Of a DNA stretch of 8,945 bases, positions 1 to 7,600 are shown in pieces. Every line of letters starts with the position of its first letter. Position 1 is the stretch's first letter. A program made the translations under genes and the position numbers. The DNA is from CAUUGB01 sp963544615 (lineage in GTDB: Bacteria; Patescibacteriota; Microgenomatia; UBA1400; PJMF01), in NCBI GenBank assembly GCA_963544615.1, contig CAUUGB010000028.1:1-8945 (forward strand). Direction: 5' to 3'. The notes under the pieces are model-generated. The model had not been told where the DNA came from. It saw only the letters and a list, made by a program, of their open reading frames with translations, and did no database searches.

Positions 1-330
1 GTGTTCCGGTAGCGGTTGATACCAGTGGGGTTTTAGCCGGGAAAACTTTAAGTCAAATTATAGTTGCGGAAAATTATACTTGTGCTTTGGATACCGAGGG
101 TCAGGCTTACTGCTGGGGAAATAATTATCATGGTCAACTGGGCAATGGTAGTACTAATGATAGCAGTGTCCCCGTAGCGGTTGATACCAGTGGGGTTTTA
201 GCCGGGAAAACTTTAAGTCAAATTATAGTTGCGGAAAATTATACTTGTGCTTTGGATACCGAGGGTCAGGCTTACTGCTGGGGAAATAATTATCATGGTC
301 AACTGGGCAATGGTAGTACTAATGATAGCA
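1..330 (+). repeat. Near-perfect 165-bp tandem duplication
   Basis: Bases 1-165 and 166-330 align without gaps and differ at only two positions that I found (T5/C170 and G8/C173). A third unit from 331 matches the start of unit 1, then diverges after about 55 bases. This is whole-unit duplication in frame, much younger than the rest of the array. Confidence 0.93.
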
Positions 331-3300
331 GTGTTCCGGTAGCGGTTGATACCAGTGGGGTTTTAGCCGGGAAAACTTTAAGTCAGGTTGCTATTGGTAA
401 TGGACATACTTGCGTTCTGGATATCCAGGGTAAAGCCTATTGTTGGGGAAAAAATGGTAGTGGGCAACTGGGTAATGGGAGCACTAATGATAGCAGTGTC
501 CCGGTGGCAGTGGATACCAGTGGAGTTTTAGCGGGGAAGACTTTAGAGCAAATTATGGTCGCTGAGCGTCACACTTGTGCTTTAGATAATCAGGGCGAAG
601 CCTATTGTTGGGGTGAAAATAGTAGTGGTCAATTAGGTAATGGTAGCACCACTGATAGTAGTACCCCGGTAGCGGTGGATACCAGCGGTGCTTTAGCCGG
701 GAAAACTTTAACTCAGCTTGCTGTTGATAGTGATCACGCTTGCGCCTTGGATAGTGAAGGCAAGGCTTATTGTTGGGGAGGTAATTACGACAAGGAATTA
801 GGTTTGGGTATTTTAGCTCCAGAAGCAGTGCTTACTCCCGCTTTGGTTAATGCTTTACCCAGGGTGACTATCGGCGGTCAAGCTTGTAGCAATGTTCAAG
901 TTGCCACTGATCACAAAAGCTTAACTTGCACTACCCCCGCCCTTACTCAAGTTGGTTTAGTGCCAATTAAAGTTAAAGCGGGGATACAAGATGAACTCAC
1001 CGCAGATTTCACTTATAGCAATTTTTGTAATGCTCATGTAGAGGTGAGTCCCACTTGTGGTCCACTCGCTGGCGGTAATCAAATTAGTATCACGGTAAAG
1101 CCTGAATATTTTATCCAAAAAGTGAACCAAATTGCTGGCCATCTTCACACTTGTGCCTTGAGTACCCAAGATCAAGCTTATTGTTGGGGTCAGGGTGGCA
1201 GTGGTGAGTTGGGCAACGGTGCTTTTAGTGATAATGATGCACCCCAACCGGTGGTTACCAGCGGCGCTTTAGCCGGAAAAATTTTAAGGCAAATTACTAC
1301 TGGCAATGGGCATACCTGTGCTTTGGATAGTGAAGGTAGGGCTTATTGTTGGGGTAATAGTCATTATGGCCAGTTGGGTGATGGTGGTCATGCTGGCATG
1401 AGTGCTGTGCCCGTAGTTGTGGATATAGATGGAGTGTCATGGGGACAGACTCTCAGCCAAATTGCTGCTGGTGATGGGCATACCTGTGCTTTGGATACCG
1501 AAGGTCAAGCCTATTGCTGGGGTCATAATAGTAGTGGTCAATTGGGTGATGATAGTACTGATGATCACAGCACTCCTGTTAGGGTTGATGCCTATGGTGT
1601 TTTAGCCAATAAAGTTTTAAGCAAAATTGCCGCTGGTGATGGTTACACTTGTACCCTAGACAGTGAAGGTAAGGCTTATTGTTGGGGAAAAAATGGTAGT
1701 GGGCAACTGGGTAATGGGAGCACTAATGATAGCAGTGTTCCGGTAGCGGTTGATGCCAGTGGGGTTTTAGCGGGGAAGACTTTAGCTCAACTCGCTGCCG
1801 ATGGTGATCACGCTTGCGCTCTGGATAGTGAAGGTAAGGCTTATTGTTGGGGGAGAAACCATGTTGGCCAACTAGGTAATGGGAGTAACACTGATAGTAG
1901 TACCCCGGTGGCGGTGGATACCAGTGGAGTTTTGGCGGGGAAAGTACTACAGCAAATTGTCACTGCTTACAATCGCAGTTGCGCTTTAGACAGTGAAGGC
2001 AAGGCTTATTGTTGGGGAAAGAAGTCTGATATGGAATATCATGATACCCCAGTGTCTTTTGATTTGCATGGTAATCCGCATAATTTAGCTGTGATTGGCA
2101 AAATTTATCTTTTGGGTCACCACATTGGTGGTGATTATCAGGCTGCTTTATGTGTTTTAGATGTTAATAATAAATTATTTTGTGAAACAGACAGTTATTA
2201 TGGTGATGGCTTTTTGCCTCCCGCCAGTCCGGTGAGTGTGCTGGTGGGGAACAAGCCCTGTACCAATGTGGCTGTTAGTGGTGACCGCAAAACTATTACT
2301 TGCACGGCTCCAGCTGGTGATGCTTATGGTTCCGTGGGAGTTGATTTGACTATTGGCAATTTGCCATTACAAGGTGATTATGGTTATTGTGCTTCCCCAA
2401 CCCCTACCCCTACACCTACACCTACTCCGACTCCCACACCTACTCCGACTCCTACTCCTACGCCGACTCCTACTCCCACCCCAACCCCGACGCCTACTCC
2501 CACCCCAACCCCGACACCTACTCCGACACCCACTCCCACTCCAACCCCGACTCCCACACCTACTCCTAAACCTACCCCCACTCCTGCTCCGCCTACCACG
2601 GGTCCTTCACCAGCCACTCCTCCCGGATGTGAAGCAGGTAAACCTGGCAGTGGGAGTATTATTACCAAAGCTGAAAGAGTTACCAATACTAGTATTAGAT
2701 TGTTCTTTACCAAAGCCATGCAACCCCTCACTCATTATGAGTTAAGCTATGGTATTAAAAATGAACAAGGACAAGTACATTATAGTTTTGGTACCAAAAT
2801 TAGTGATCCTCAAGCAGAAAGTGTGGTCATTGGTGATCTTGACCCTCAAGCCACTTATGTATTCCGGCTGCTGCCAGTTAATGATTGTATGCCGGGTATT
2901 TGGTCGAATGCTTATCCAGTTACTTTAAAACCCATTCCCAGCGCCAAACCTACTCCGGTGGCTAAAGCTACTCCCACCCCCACCCCTCAGCCCACTCCTA
3001 CTCCCACCCCCACCCCTAAGCCCACCTTAATTCCTACTCCCGTCGCCACTCCAGCTCCGGCAGTGAGTAGTACTCATTTGCCTCAAGAGGAGTCAGGCTT
3101 ATCTTTGCTGGCCATTATTGCTGGTATTCTTTTAGGCCTGTTAGCTTTACTAGCTTTACTACTGCCTTATCGCTTGGGTTATGCTTATGATCAAGCCAAC
3201 AATAGACCTTTAGCTAATATTGCTTTAGAGCTAGAAACAGCTGGTCGCTTTATTGCCAGCCGAGTGACCAATAGTTGGGGAATTTATCGGGGTATGGCTC

Positions 3301-3707
3301 CCAAACCATCAAAGAGAAAACACTTGCAAGAAGCTTATCTGCTGAAATTAGCCAATCGCCTCTCTTCGGTGGATTATCAGTTTGTCTATACCAGTGAGCA
3401 TGATCAGCTCTCTTTATCTACCAGTTATTATCCTCGGCTCTTCCGTCATCCTAGCTTAATTAGACCCACGGTAGTAGCTCCCATTTTCCCACTGCAAGCA
3501 ATTGCTGTGAGTAATCCTGGTAAAACTTTATGGCGCCATCAGCTGCTTAAAGCTTTAATTCATCTGCTGCGCTTGATTTCCTACTGCCAGCCGCTTTTAT
3601 GTCTGTTAGCCATAGTTTTAGCGGTGCTAACTTCTTCTTGGCTTTACTACTTGGTAGTAGGTATTTACGCCTTAGCAGGGATGAGATTTTACGCCGGCAG
3701 GCAATAA
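1..3707 (+). CDS. Giant membrane-anchored RCC1-repeat surface protein (5' end missing)
   Basis: The frame is open from base 3 to the TAA at 3705-3707, giving 1234 visible residues. The true start and signal peptide lie left of the window, and the TTG at 87 is an internal Leu of a repeat. Domains in order: RCC1-like repeats (1 to about 840, core HTCALDxxGxAYCWG), an IPT/TIG C-terminal half (858-1026), a TIG N-terminal half (1027-1112), a second RCC1 block (1113-2215), a matching TIG C-half (2218-2392), a Pro-Thr stalk (2394-2600), a FN3-like domain (about 2631-2935), a second P/T stalk (2936-3060), a strong membrane helix (about 3093-3170), a carboxypeptidase-regulatory-like stretch (NNRPLANIALELE, about 3190-3300) and a C-terminal hydrophobic hairpin (about 3540-3690). 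RCC1 repeats normally form beta-propellers used for binding. Here each repeat has two Cys about 11 residues apart, suggesting one disulfide per blade in an extracellular protein. I infer an adhesin or surface-recognition role. The ligand is unknown. Confidence 0.88.
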   Translation, partial: VPVAVDTSGVLAGKTLSQIIVAENYTCALDTEGQAYCWGNNYHGQLGNGSTNDSSVPVAVDTSGVLAGKTLSQIIVAENYTCALDTEGQAYCWGNNYHGQLGNGSTNDSSVPVAVDTSGVLAGKTLSQVAIGNGHTCVLDIQGKAYCWGKNGSGQLGNGSTNDSSVPVAVDTSGVLAGKTLEQIMVAERHTCALDNQGEAYCWGENSSGQLGNGSTTDSSTPVAVDTSGALAGKTLTQLAVDSDHACALDSEGKAYCWGGNYDKELGLGILAPEAVLTPALVNALPRVTIGGQACSNVQVATDHKSLTCTTPALTQVGLVPIKVKAGIQDELTADFTYSNFCNAHVEVSPTCGPLAGGNQISITVKPEYFIQKVNQIAGHLHTCALSTQDQAYCWGQGGSGELGNGAFSDNDAPQPVVTSGALAGKILRQITTGNGHTCALDSEGRAYCWGNSHYGQLGDGGHAGMSAVPVVVDIDGVSWGQTLSQIAAGDGHTCALDTEGQAYCWGHNSSGQLGDDSTDDHSTPVRVDAYGVLANKVLSKIAAGDGYTCTLDSEGKAYCWGKNGSGQLGNGSTNDSSVPVAVDASGVLAGKTLAQLAADGDHACALDSEGKAYCWGRNHVGQLGNGSNTDSSTPVAVDTSGVLAGKVLQQIVTAYNRSCALDSEGKAYCWGKKSDMEYHDTPVSFDLHGNPHNLAVIGKIYLLGHHIGGDYQAALCVLDVNNKLFCETDSYYGDGFLPPASPVSVLVGNKPCTNVAVSGDRKTITCTAPAGDAYGSVGVDLTIGNLPLQGDYGYCASPTPTPTPTPTPTPTPTPTPTPTPTPTPTPTPTPTPTPTPTPTPTPTPTPTPTPTPTPKPTPTPAPPTTGPSPATPPGCEAGKPGSGSIITKAERVTNTSIRLFFTKAMQPLTHYELSYGIKNEQGQVHYSFGTKISDPQAESVVIGDLDPQATYVFRLLPVNDCMPGIWSNAYPVTLKPIPSAKPTPVAKATPTPTPQPTPTPTPTPKPTLIPTPVATPAPAVSSTHLPQEESGLSLLAIIAGILLGLLALLALLLPYRLGYAYDQANNRPLANIALELETAGRFIASRVTNSWGIYRGMAPKPSKRKHLQEAYLLKLANRLSSVDYQFVYTSEHDQLSLSTSYYPRLFRHPSLIRPTVVAPIFPLQAIAVSNPGKTLWRHQLLKALIHLLRLISYCQPLLCLLAIVLAVLTSSWLYYLVVGIYALAGMRFYAGRQ
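438..499 (+). repeat. 62-bp segment identical to 1677-1738 (copy 1)
   Basis: This segment runs from the end of the Tyr codon of AYCWG to the DSSV codons. It is identical base for base to 1677-1738 in the second RCC1 block, 1239 bp (413 codons) away, although the flanking parts of the two units differ at synonymous and replacement sites. Confidence 0.85.
858..1026 (+). other. IPT/TIG-like C-terminal half-domain, first
   Basis: The encoded stretch begins VTIGGQACSNVQV and continues with a SLTCTTPA segment and a VPIKVKAG strand. This is the usual second half of an IPT/TIG immunoglobulin-like domain (V-x-I-G-G-x-x-C, then T-C-x-x-P-A). It directly follows RCC1 block 1. Its N-terminal half is probably upstream of the window. 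Confidence 0.6.
1027..1112 (+). other. IPT/TIG-like N-terminal half-domain
   Basis: The encoded VSPTCGPLAGGNQISITV has the typical opening of an IPT/TIG domain (P-x-x-G-P-x-x-G-G-x-x-x-x-I-x-V). Instead of continuing to the second half of the fold, it runs straight into RCC1 block 2. The matching second half appears about 1.1 kb later at 2218-2392. Confidence 0.6.
1113..2215 (+). repeat. RCC1 repeat block 2
   Basis: The YCWG anchors lie at 1182, 1347, 1515, 1680, 1845 and 2010. All spacings are 165 bp except one of 168, which means one extra residue. The sixth unit loses its QLGNGS part. A seventh, degenerate unit follows (CVLDVNNKLFCETD, Cys codon at 2181) and keeps the Cys pair but not the WG. 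With block 1 this gives 11 recognisable units plus one decayed unit. Confidence 0.9.
1677..1738 (+). repeat. 62-bp segment identical to 438-499 (copy 2)
   Basis: This is the partner of 438-499. Identity ends sharply at both edges (T1676 against C437, and T1739 against C500), which fits a short conversion tract between the two repeat blocks. Confidence 0.85.
2218..2392 (+). other. IPT/TIG-like C-terminal half-domain, second
   Basis: The encoded VLVGNKPCTNVAVSGD and KTITCTAPAGDAYG segments match the first half-domain at 858-1026 position by position (V-x-x-G-x-x-x-C-x-N-V-x-V, then T-C-x-x-P-A). It closes the TIG domain opened at 1027-1112, and a Cys-containing YC tail leads into the Pro-Thr stalk. 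Confidence 0.6.
2394..2600 (+). repeat. Pro-Thr stalk, (PT)28 plus a PA-rich tail
   Basis: From the Pro codon at 2397 there are 57 alternating Pro and Thr residues before the Lys codon at 2568-2570, followed by a short P/T/A tail. Such stretches act as extended cell-wall or surface spacers. The DNA is low-complexity and C-rich on the coding strand, with a 23-base direct repeat (2469-2491 and 2493-2515). Six runs of three or four C between 2475 and 2512 make the template strand G-quadruplex prone. Long frames overlapping this tract in other phases are composition artefacts. Confidence 0.95.
2936..3060 (+). repeat. Second Pro-Thr stalk
   Basis: This shorter P/T-rich segment is interrupted by Lys, Gln and Ala (KPTPVAKATPTPTPQP and onwards). 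It separates the FN3-like domain from the membrane helix that starts near 3093, and is probably a membrane-proximal spacer. Confidence 0.85.
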
Positions 3708-3790
3708 ACTCTTTTATTGCGGCACTAGTTTAGCTAAGACTTTGTTTGCTTTACTCTGGGTACTGAGGGTAAAAATTGCCTCTTGCATTT

Positions 3791-3796
3791 TATAAT
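3791..3796 (+). promoter_or_regulatory. Candidate -10 box for the DHH-like gene
   Basis: A perfect TATAAT lies 50 bp before the ATG at 3847. No good -35 hexamer sits 16-18 bp upstream, and there is no extended -10 TG. In such AT-rich DNA a chance match is plausible, so it is offered as a weak promoter candidate. Confidence 0.35.
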
Positions 3797-3836
3797 TTTT
3801 TCCGGTATGTATGCTTTTGAGGGAGAATTATTTAGA

Positions 3837-3842
3837 AAGGTG
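3837..3842 (+). promoter_or_regulatory. Ribosome binding site of the DHH-like gene
   Basis: AAGGTG lies four bases before ATG 3847 and can pair with the CACCUU part of the 16S anti-Shine-Dalgarno region. It supports this ATG as the start. Neither minus-strand gene has a comparable site. Confidence 0.6.
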
Positions 3843-3846
3843 AGAA

Positions 3847-4677
3847 ATGCCGGTGAGTTTCTCAGAATATCAAAAGCTAATTAATCCAGCTAAAAAAATT
3901 TTATTAATTTATGGCGAAAAAGCGCGTTTCCCGGCGGTGGCAGCGGCAACCAGTTTTTATTTATGGCTAGTGAGTTTAGATAAACAAGTCACCCTTGCTT
4001 GTGCGGCGCCAGCTTTGGTGGAATTTTGCACACTGGTGGCGATTAATAAAGTGACCAACAGTTTGCCTCGGGAAAATCTAGTTATTACCATTCCTTATGG
4101 TGAGGGTAAAATTGATAAGGTTTTAAGTGATTTAGATGAAGTCCACCGGGAGTTATCTTTAATTGTTAAACCACAAAAACACTCCCCACCTTTGGATGGT
4201 TCGCTGCTAAAAGTTTCTTATCAAATTCCTGATTATGATTTAATTATCATGATTGATGTACGCTCGAGTAAAGAACTGAGTCGTTTGGCAGGTTGTAAAC
4301 CTCATCCCTGGCAGCAGCGAGAAAAAATCCTCACCATTACTAGCAGTAGTGTGAGTGCTCCGGTAGCGGCAATTTGTCACACCACTTTGGCGGATGAGGG
4401 TTTTTGTCACTTTACTACCAATTTGTTCCGTAGCCATCAAATTAAAATTAATGCTGATGTAGCCAGTAATTTACTGATGGGCTTAGAAAAAGAAACAGAT
4501 AGTTTCCGTCAAAGTGACTCGGCAGAAATTTTTGAATTGGCAGCTTGGTTAGTGCATCAAGGAGCCGTGCGCTATCGTCCTGATCCTTTAGCAGTGCAGA
4601 ATTTTATGCCTAAAAATCATCTGCCGCAAAATAGTTTGCCTGCTAAATATCGCGAAGCTGCCTTGGTGAGCGCTTAA
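3847..4677 (+). CDS. Degenerate DHH-fold phosphoesterase-like protein
   Basis: 276 residues, ATG start with a Shine-Dalgarno site, no signal peptide or membrane helix, so cytoplasmic. The fold resembles the DHH/NrnA-type family: an N-terminal strand plus helix (KKILLIYGE at 17-24, then a small-residue helix), a central strand DYDLIIMIDVRS (129-140), and a C-terminal ADVASNLLMGLEKETDSF (203-220) followed by an AAWLVHQGA helix (232-240), matching the family's A-x-x-L-x-x-G-I-x-x-D-T-x-x-F region. The metal-binding signatures are missing: the first motif (normally H-x-x-x-D-x-D) reads YGEKARFPA, and no DHH triplet exists. The segment ENLVITIPYGEGKID (76-90) resembles CPR relatives I remember. 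Phosphodiesterase activity is therefore unlikely. A binding or structural role is inference. It ends one base before the convergent minus-strand gene. Confidence 0.65.
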   Translation: MPVSFSEYQKLINPAKKILLIYGEKARFPAVAAATSFYLWLVSLDKQVTLACAAPALVEFCTLVAINKVTNSLPRENLVITIPYGEGKIDKVLSDLDEVHRELSLIVKPQKHSPPLDGSLLKVSYQIPDYDLIIMIDVRSSKELSRLAGCKPHPWQQREKILTITSSSVSAPVAAICHTTLADEGFCHFTTNLFRSHQIKINADVASNLLMGLEKETDSFRQSDSAEIFELAAWLVHQGAVRYRPDPLAVQNFMPKNHLPQNSLPAKYREAALVSA

Positions 4678-4678
4678 T

Positions 4679-7600
4679 TTAATTGCTAATTGTTTGCCAA
4701 GAGTAAAGACTCATTTGTCCTTGCAGCCAGGAGTTAATAATGCGCGTATAGTTGGCGCTATCGTGAGCAATCACCGCTTTAATTTGTTCTTCACTGATTA
4801 ATCCAGCTTGAATTTGATTTTGGTAGCTAGCAATAGCTTTGGTTGCTTGAGTAGTATAAATGGCGGCGTTTTGGTCAATTTGGCTGGGATTGTTTAAAGC
4901 TAGAGTATAAATATTCCGGTGTTCATTTTTGGGGTATTGACTTAATACCCCGGCGGTGGCGGCGGCTATGGCTGCTGCTGGTTCACTGCTTTGAGTTTGC
5001 GCTAAGTGAGCCAGGAAGTCGGCGCTCAGCTGGGGATAGGCTTTGCTTAAATTAGCGAGGTTGGCTGCCATAGTACCGCTATTGGCCACATCTGCCACCA
5101 CCATTTCTTTCAGGTATTTAGGGTTAATGTCGCTGGCATAAATTTGGCTTAAATTCAGGTATTGAGTCACTAAATTCTCAGCATTGTTTCCGGCTGTTTT
5201 GACAAATTCCTGCAGATAACTTTGTGGTAAATTAGTGTACTGACTGCTTAGCTTGGTGAGTAAAGCTAAATTACTAGGGGCATTTTGTGCCTGAGCGGTG
5301 ACTAAATCTTTAATCGTGTTGCTAGCAAATTGAGGAAACTGTGCTTGTAGCGTGGCAATTTGTTCCAGTTGTGTTGTTGCTGCTGGCAAGTTGCCTAAAT
5401 TTGCTTGACCAACTTCCATAATCACCGCTTTGTCTAAATTGGGGAATTGGGTTTGCAGTTGGGTGTATTGGCGCAAAATGTTGTCAGCTTGGTTGGGATT
5501 GGTTTTGACTAAATTTACTATCACCTCTTCACTTACTCCCGGGATTTCCCCATAGCTATTTTTTAAGTTGGCAATTTGACCTAGCACAGCGCTACTGTGA
5601 GTTAAGTAATTTTTACTCACGTCCGCAATGGTGCTTTGGTTCAAACTAGCGGCATATTTTTGTTGATTGTTTAGTTTATTTTGCTGGTAAGTAGTTAAAC
5701 GATTGGTGGCATTTTCACCATAATGGCTTAAAGCGTGATTAATTTCATCATCAGATAAATCGGCAAATTGAGCTTTAAGTTCATTTATCTCCTTCTCACT
5801 TGGTTCACTTTTGCCTTGACTGTTGGGGTTATCGGGTTTTTCTTCACTGCCACATTTACCTAAAAAGAATTGGTTAACATCTTTGCAACCTTGTAAAATT
5901 TGATACACTCTGGTATTTTTAGCGTAAAGGGAAGCTTGGACGGTAAAAATATTACTAATTGGCCCCCCACCCAAAATGGAAATGGGTAAATTAGTGCCAC
6001 CTTCGGTGGCTAAGTCGTTAACCGCCAACCTTTTGCTTTGTCTTTGATCATCGGCGACAAATTCTAAATATCCCTTGCCACTTTTATTGTGCTGGCGAGA
6101 ATAGAACGAACCCAGCAAATTATCTTCAGTTTGCATTAATTCCTGACCATAGGGAATCACCACCCAGTAGCGAGCCACAGCGCCAGGATGATAAGTGCCA
6201 CTGCTAATATAGCAGCCAATAAAGGGATCATAGCGCCAGCAGTCGCAGGAATCGTGATATGGTAGTGGCGAAGAAGGGGCTTCTACCTGATTTTCCATGG
6301 TGTCGCCGATTTCTTTAGAAACTAAATTACGGTAACTTACCCCCGCATCGCCAGCGTATTGCCAGTAACTGATAATGTCATAAGTGGGTTTGGGAGCATT
6401 ATCATGGTCGCGTTTGCCCAAATAGTACTCGGCAAAAGCATTGTTGTCGGCAGTGCCGTTGATAATTTTTGCCAAAGCCATTTCTAAAGGTTTGCTTTTC
6501 CAATCACAGGGCTTAAAGCCACTAATGATTGATTTGGCGCAGTTAATTTGATTTTTCAGATTGCCAATTTGATGCGCTGGTGCTTCAGCTACTACATCAG
6601 CCATGTGGTTGCGACTCATTTTGTCACTCTGATAATACATTTTGTCTTCATTTTGTGTCCAGTTATCTTTGGGATAGGCGGCTTTGGTAGTTTTGTCACT
6701 GCCTTTTTGCACCACCTCTTTTTGCAGGGTATTAAAATTGCTATCCCATTTCATTAGCCAAGTATGAATAGAAGGGTCAGTATACTCTGTGAGTGGATTG
6801 ACAAAGCTAAAGTTATTCACTCTTTTACCACTTTTAGTTTTAATCGGTTCGGGAACTGGTCCATCTTTGGTGTATTGATCGGCTTTTTCCCAAGAGTCAT
6901 CACAGTTATCGGGGTAATTTTCGTCCCATTGATTACAAAAATTTTTATTGGAAAATAAATCAGCATACTTAAAGGGGAACACTCGCACTTGGTCGGGCAT
7001 TTGCTGCCACTGACAATCTCCCCAAGTTAAAATTTCCCAGGCGTCACAACCAGCACTCGCCCCATATTCACCTTTAAAAATGGGTTTACCAGTTCCTCCA
7101 CATTCAGGATCACTGGCAGCGCACACATCTGGCTGTTCCAACACACAAATGCGGGTGGCTTGCACCAAGTAACCCGTGCGGTATTGACTTAGGAAAAAAG
7201 TTAAGTTGTCCAAAGCAGTCATGGCTTTTTCTTCATCTTTTTCGGGTAAACTTTTTTGTTTTTGCTCTTCGTTCATATTTTTTTGTCGCTCTTGCCTTTG
7301 TTTGCTGCCAGTGGTGTAAAGCTGGTGACAAAAGCGAGCACGGTCTTTAACTGGGTCTTGTAAACCTTTAACTTCGCCAATATCTTTTTCCATAATATTG
7401 GCAACCAGTTCCTTAAATTTATAACCTTCTTTAAGATTGGCTCCTTTACTGGCTTGTTCACTATTGAGTGGTATCCACTCGCTGCCATCGGCAGTGTAAT
7501 ACAAGCCATTGCAGCTAAACTCATTTTTACCTTTAATTTGTTGTCCCCCCGCGAGTTTGCCACCCTCACAAGTTTGGTAAATGTAAAACAAGTTCATAAG

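Larger units (their letters stand above)
1..840 (+). repeat. RCC1 repeat block 1, 165-bp period
   Basis: The YCWG codon anchors start at 111, 276, 441, 606 and 771, exactly 165 bp (55 residues) apart. Each unit reads roughly HTCALDxxGxAYCWGxNxxG followed by QLGNGSxxDSSxPVAVDTSG and a VLAGKTLxQI linker. The fifth unit decays after its YCWG. The block runs off the left edge, so its total copy number is unknown. Confidence 0.93.
3708..3846. other. Intergenic spacer between the surface protein and the DHH gene
   Basis: The spacer is 139 bp and AT-rich. I see no convincing rho-independent terminator: the only palindrome is the 8-bp TTAGCTAA at 3730-3737, with no clean U-tract. It holds a TATAAT hexamer and a Shine-Dalgarno site for the next gene. 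Readthrough from the giant gene is possible. Confidence 0.6.

Noticed and set aside
87..89. TTG at 87 as the start of the large plus-strand gene
   Set aside because: It is the Leu of a TCALD motif in an RCC1 unit. The frame continues open to the window edge with another, near-identical unit upstream.
957..1247. Minus-strand frame of 96 residues inside the surface-protein gene
   Set aside because: It shows no motif, has no ribosome binding site, and lies wholly antisense to a well-supported repeat protein.
1..2100. CRISPR-like or other non-coding array, because of the regular repetition
   Set aside because: The period is 165 bp with no unique spacers, and the whole region translates as in-frame RCC1 units.
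2384..2731. Gly-Val-rich reading frame on the minus strand opposite the Pro-Thr tract
   Set aside because: It is the antisense reading of the simple repeat, and composition alone keeps it open.
2353..2745. Leu/Pro-rich and Tyr/Ser-rich frames on the plus strand across the same tract
   Set aside because: They are other phases of the same low-complexity DNA, and the surface-protein frame is open through the whole region.
3729..3750. Possible terminator around TTAGCTAA after the surface-protein gene
   Set aside because: The stem is only four base pairs with no loop, and no clear U-tract follows.
3811..3843. Ten-codon leader ORF ending at the Shine-Dalgarno site of the DHH-like gene
   Set aside because: It has no ribosome binding site or regulatory motif of its own and is short enough to arise by chance. 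Coupling is possible but unsupported.
6548..6958. Two short plus-strand frames with hydrophobic stretches
   Set aside because: They are antisense to the Cys-rich ectodomain, have no initiation signals, and their hydrophobicity comes from the complement of charged codons.
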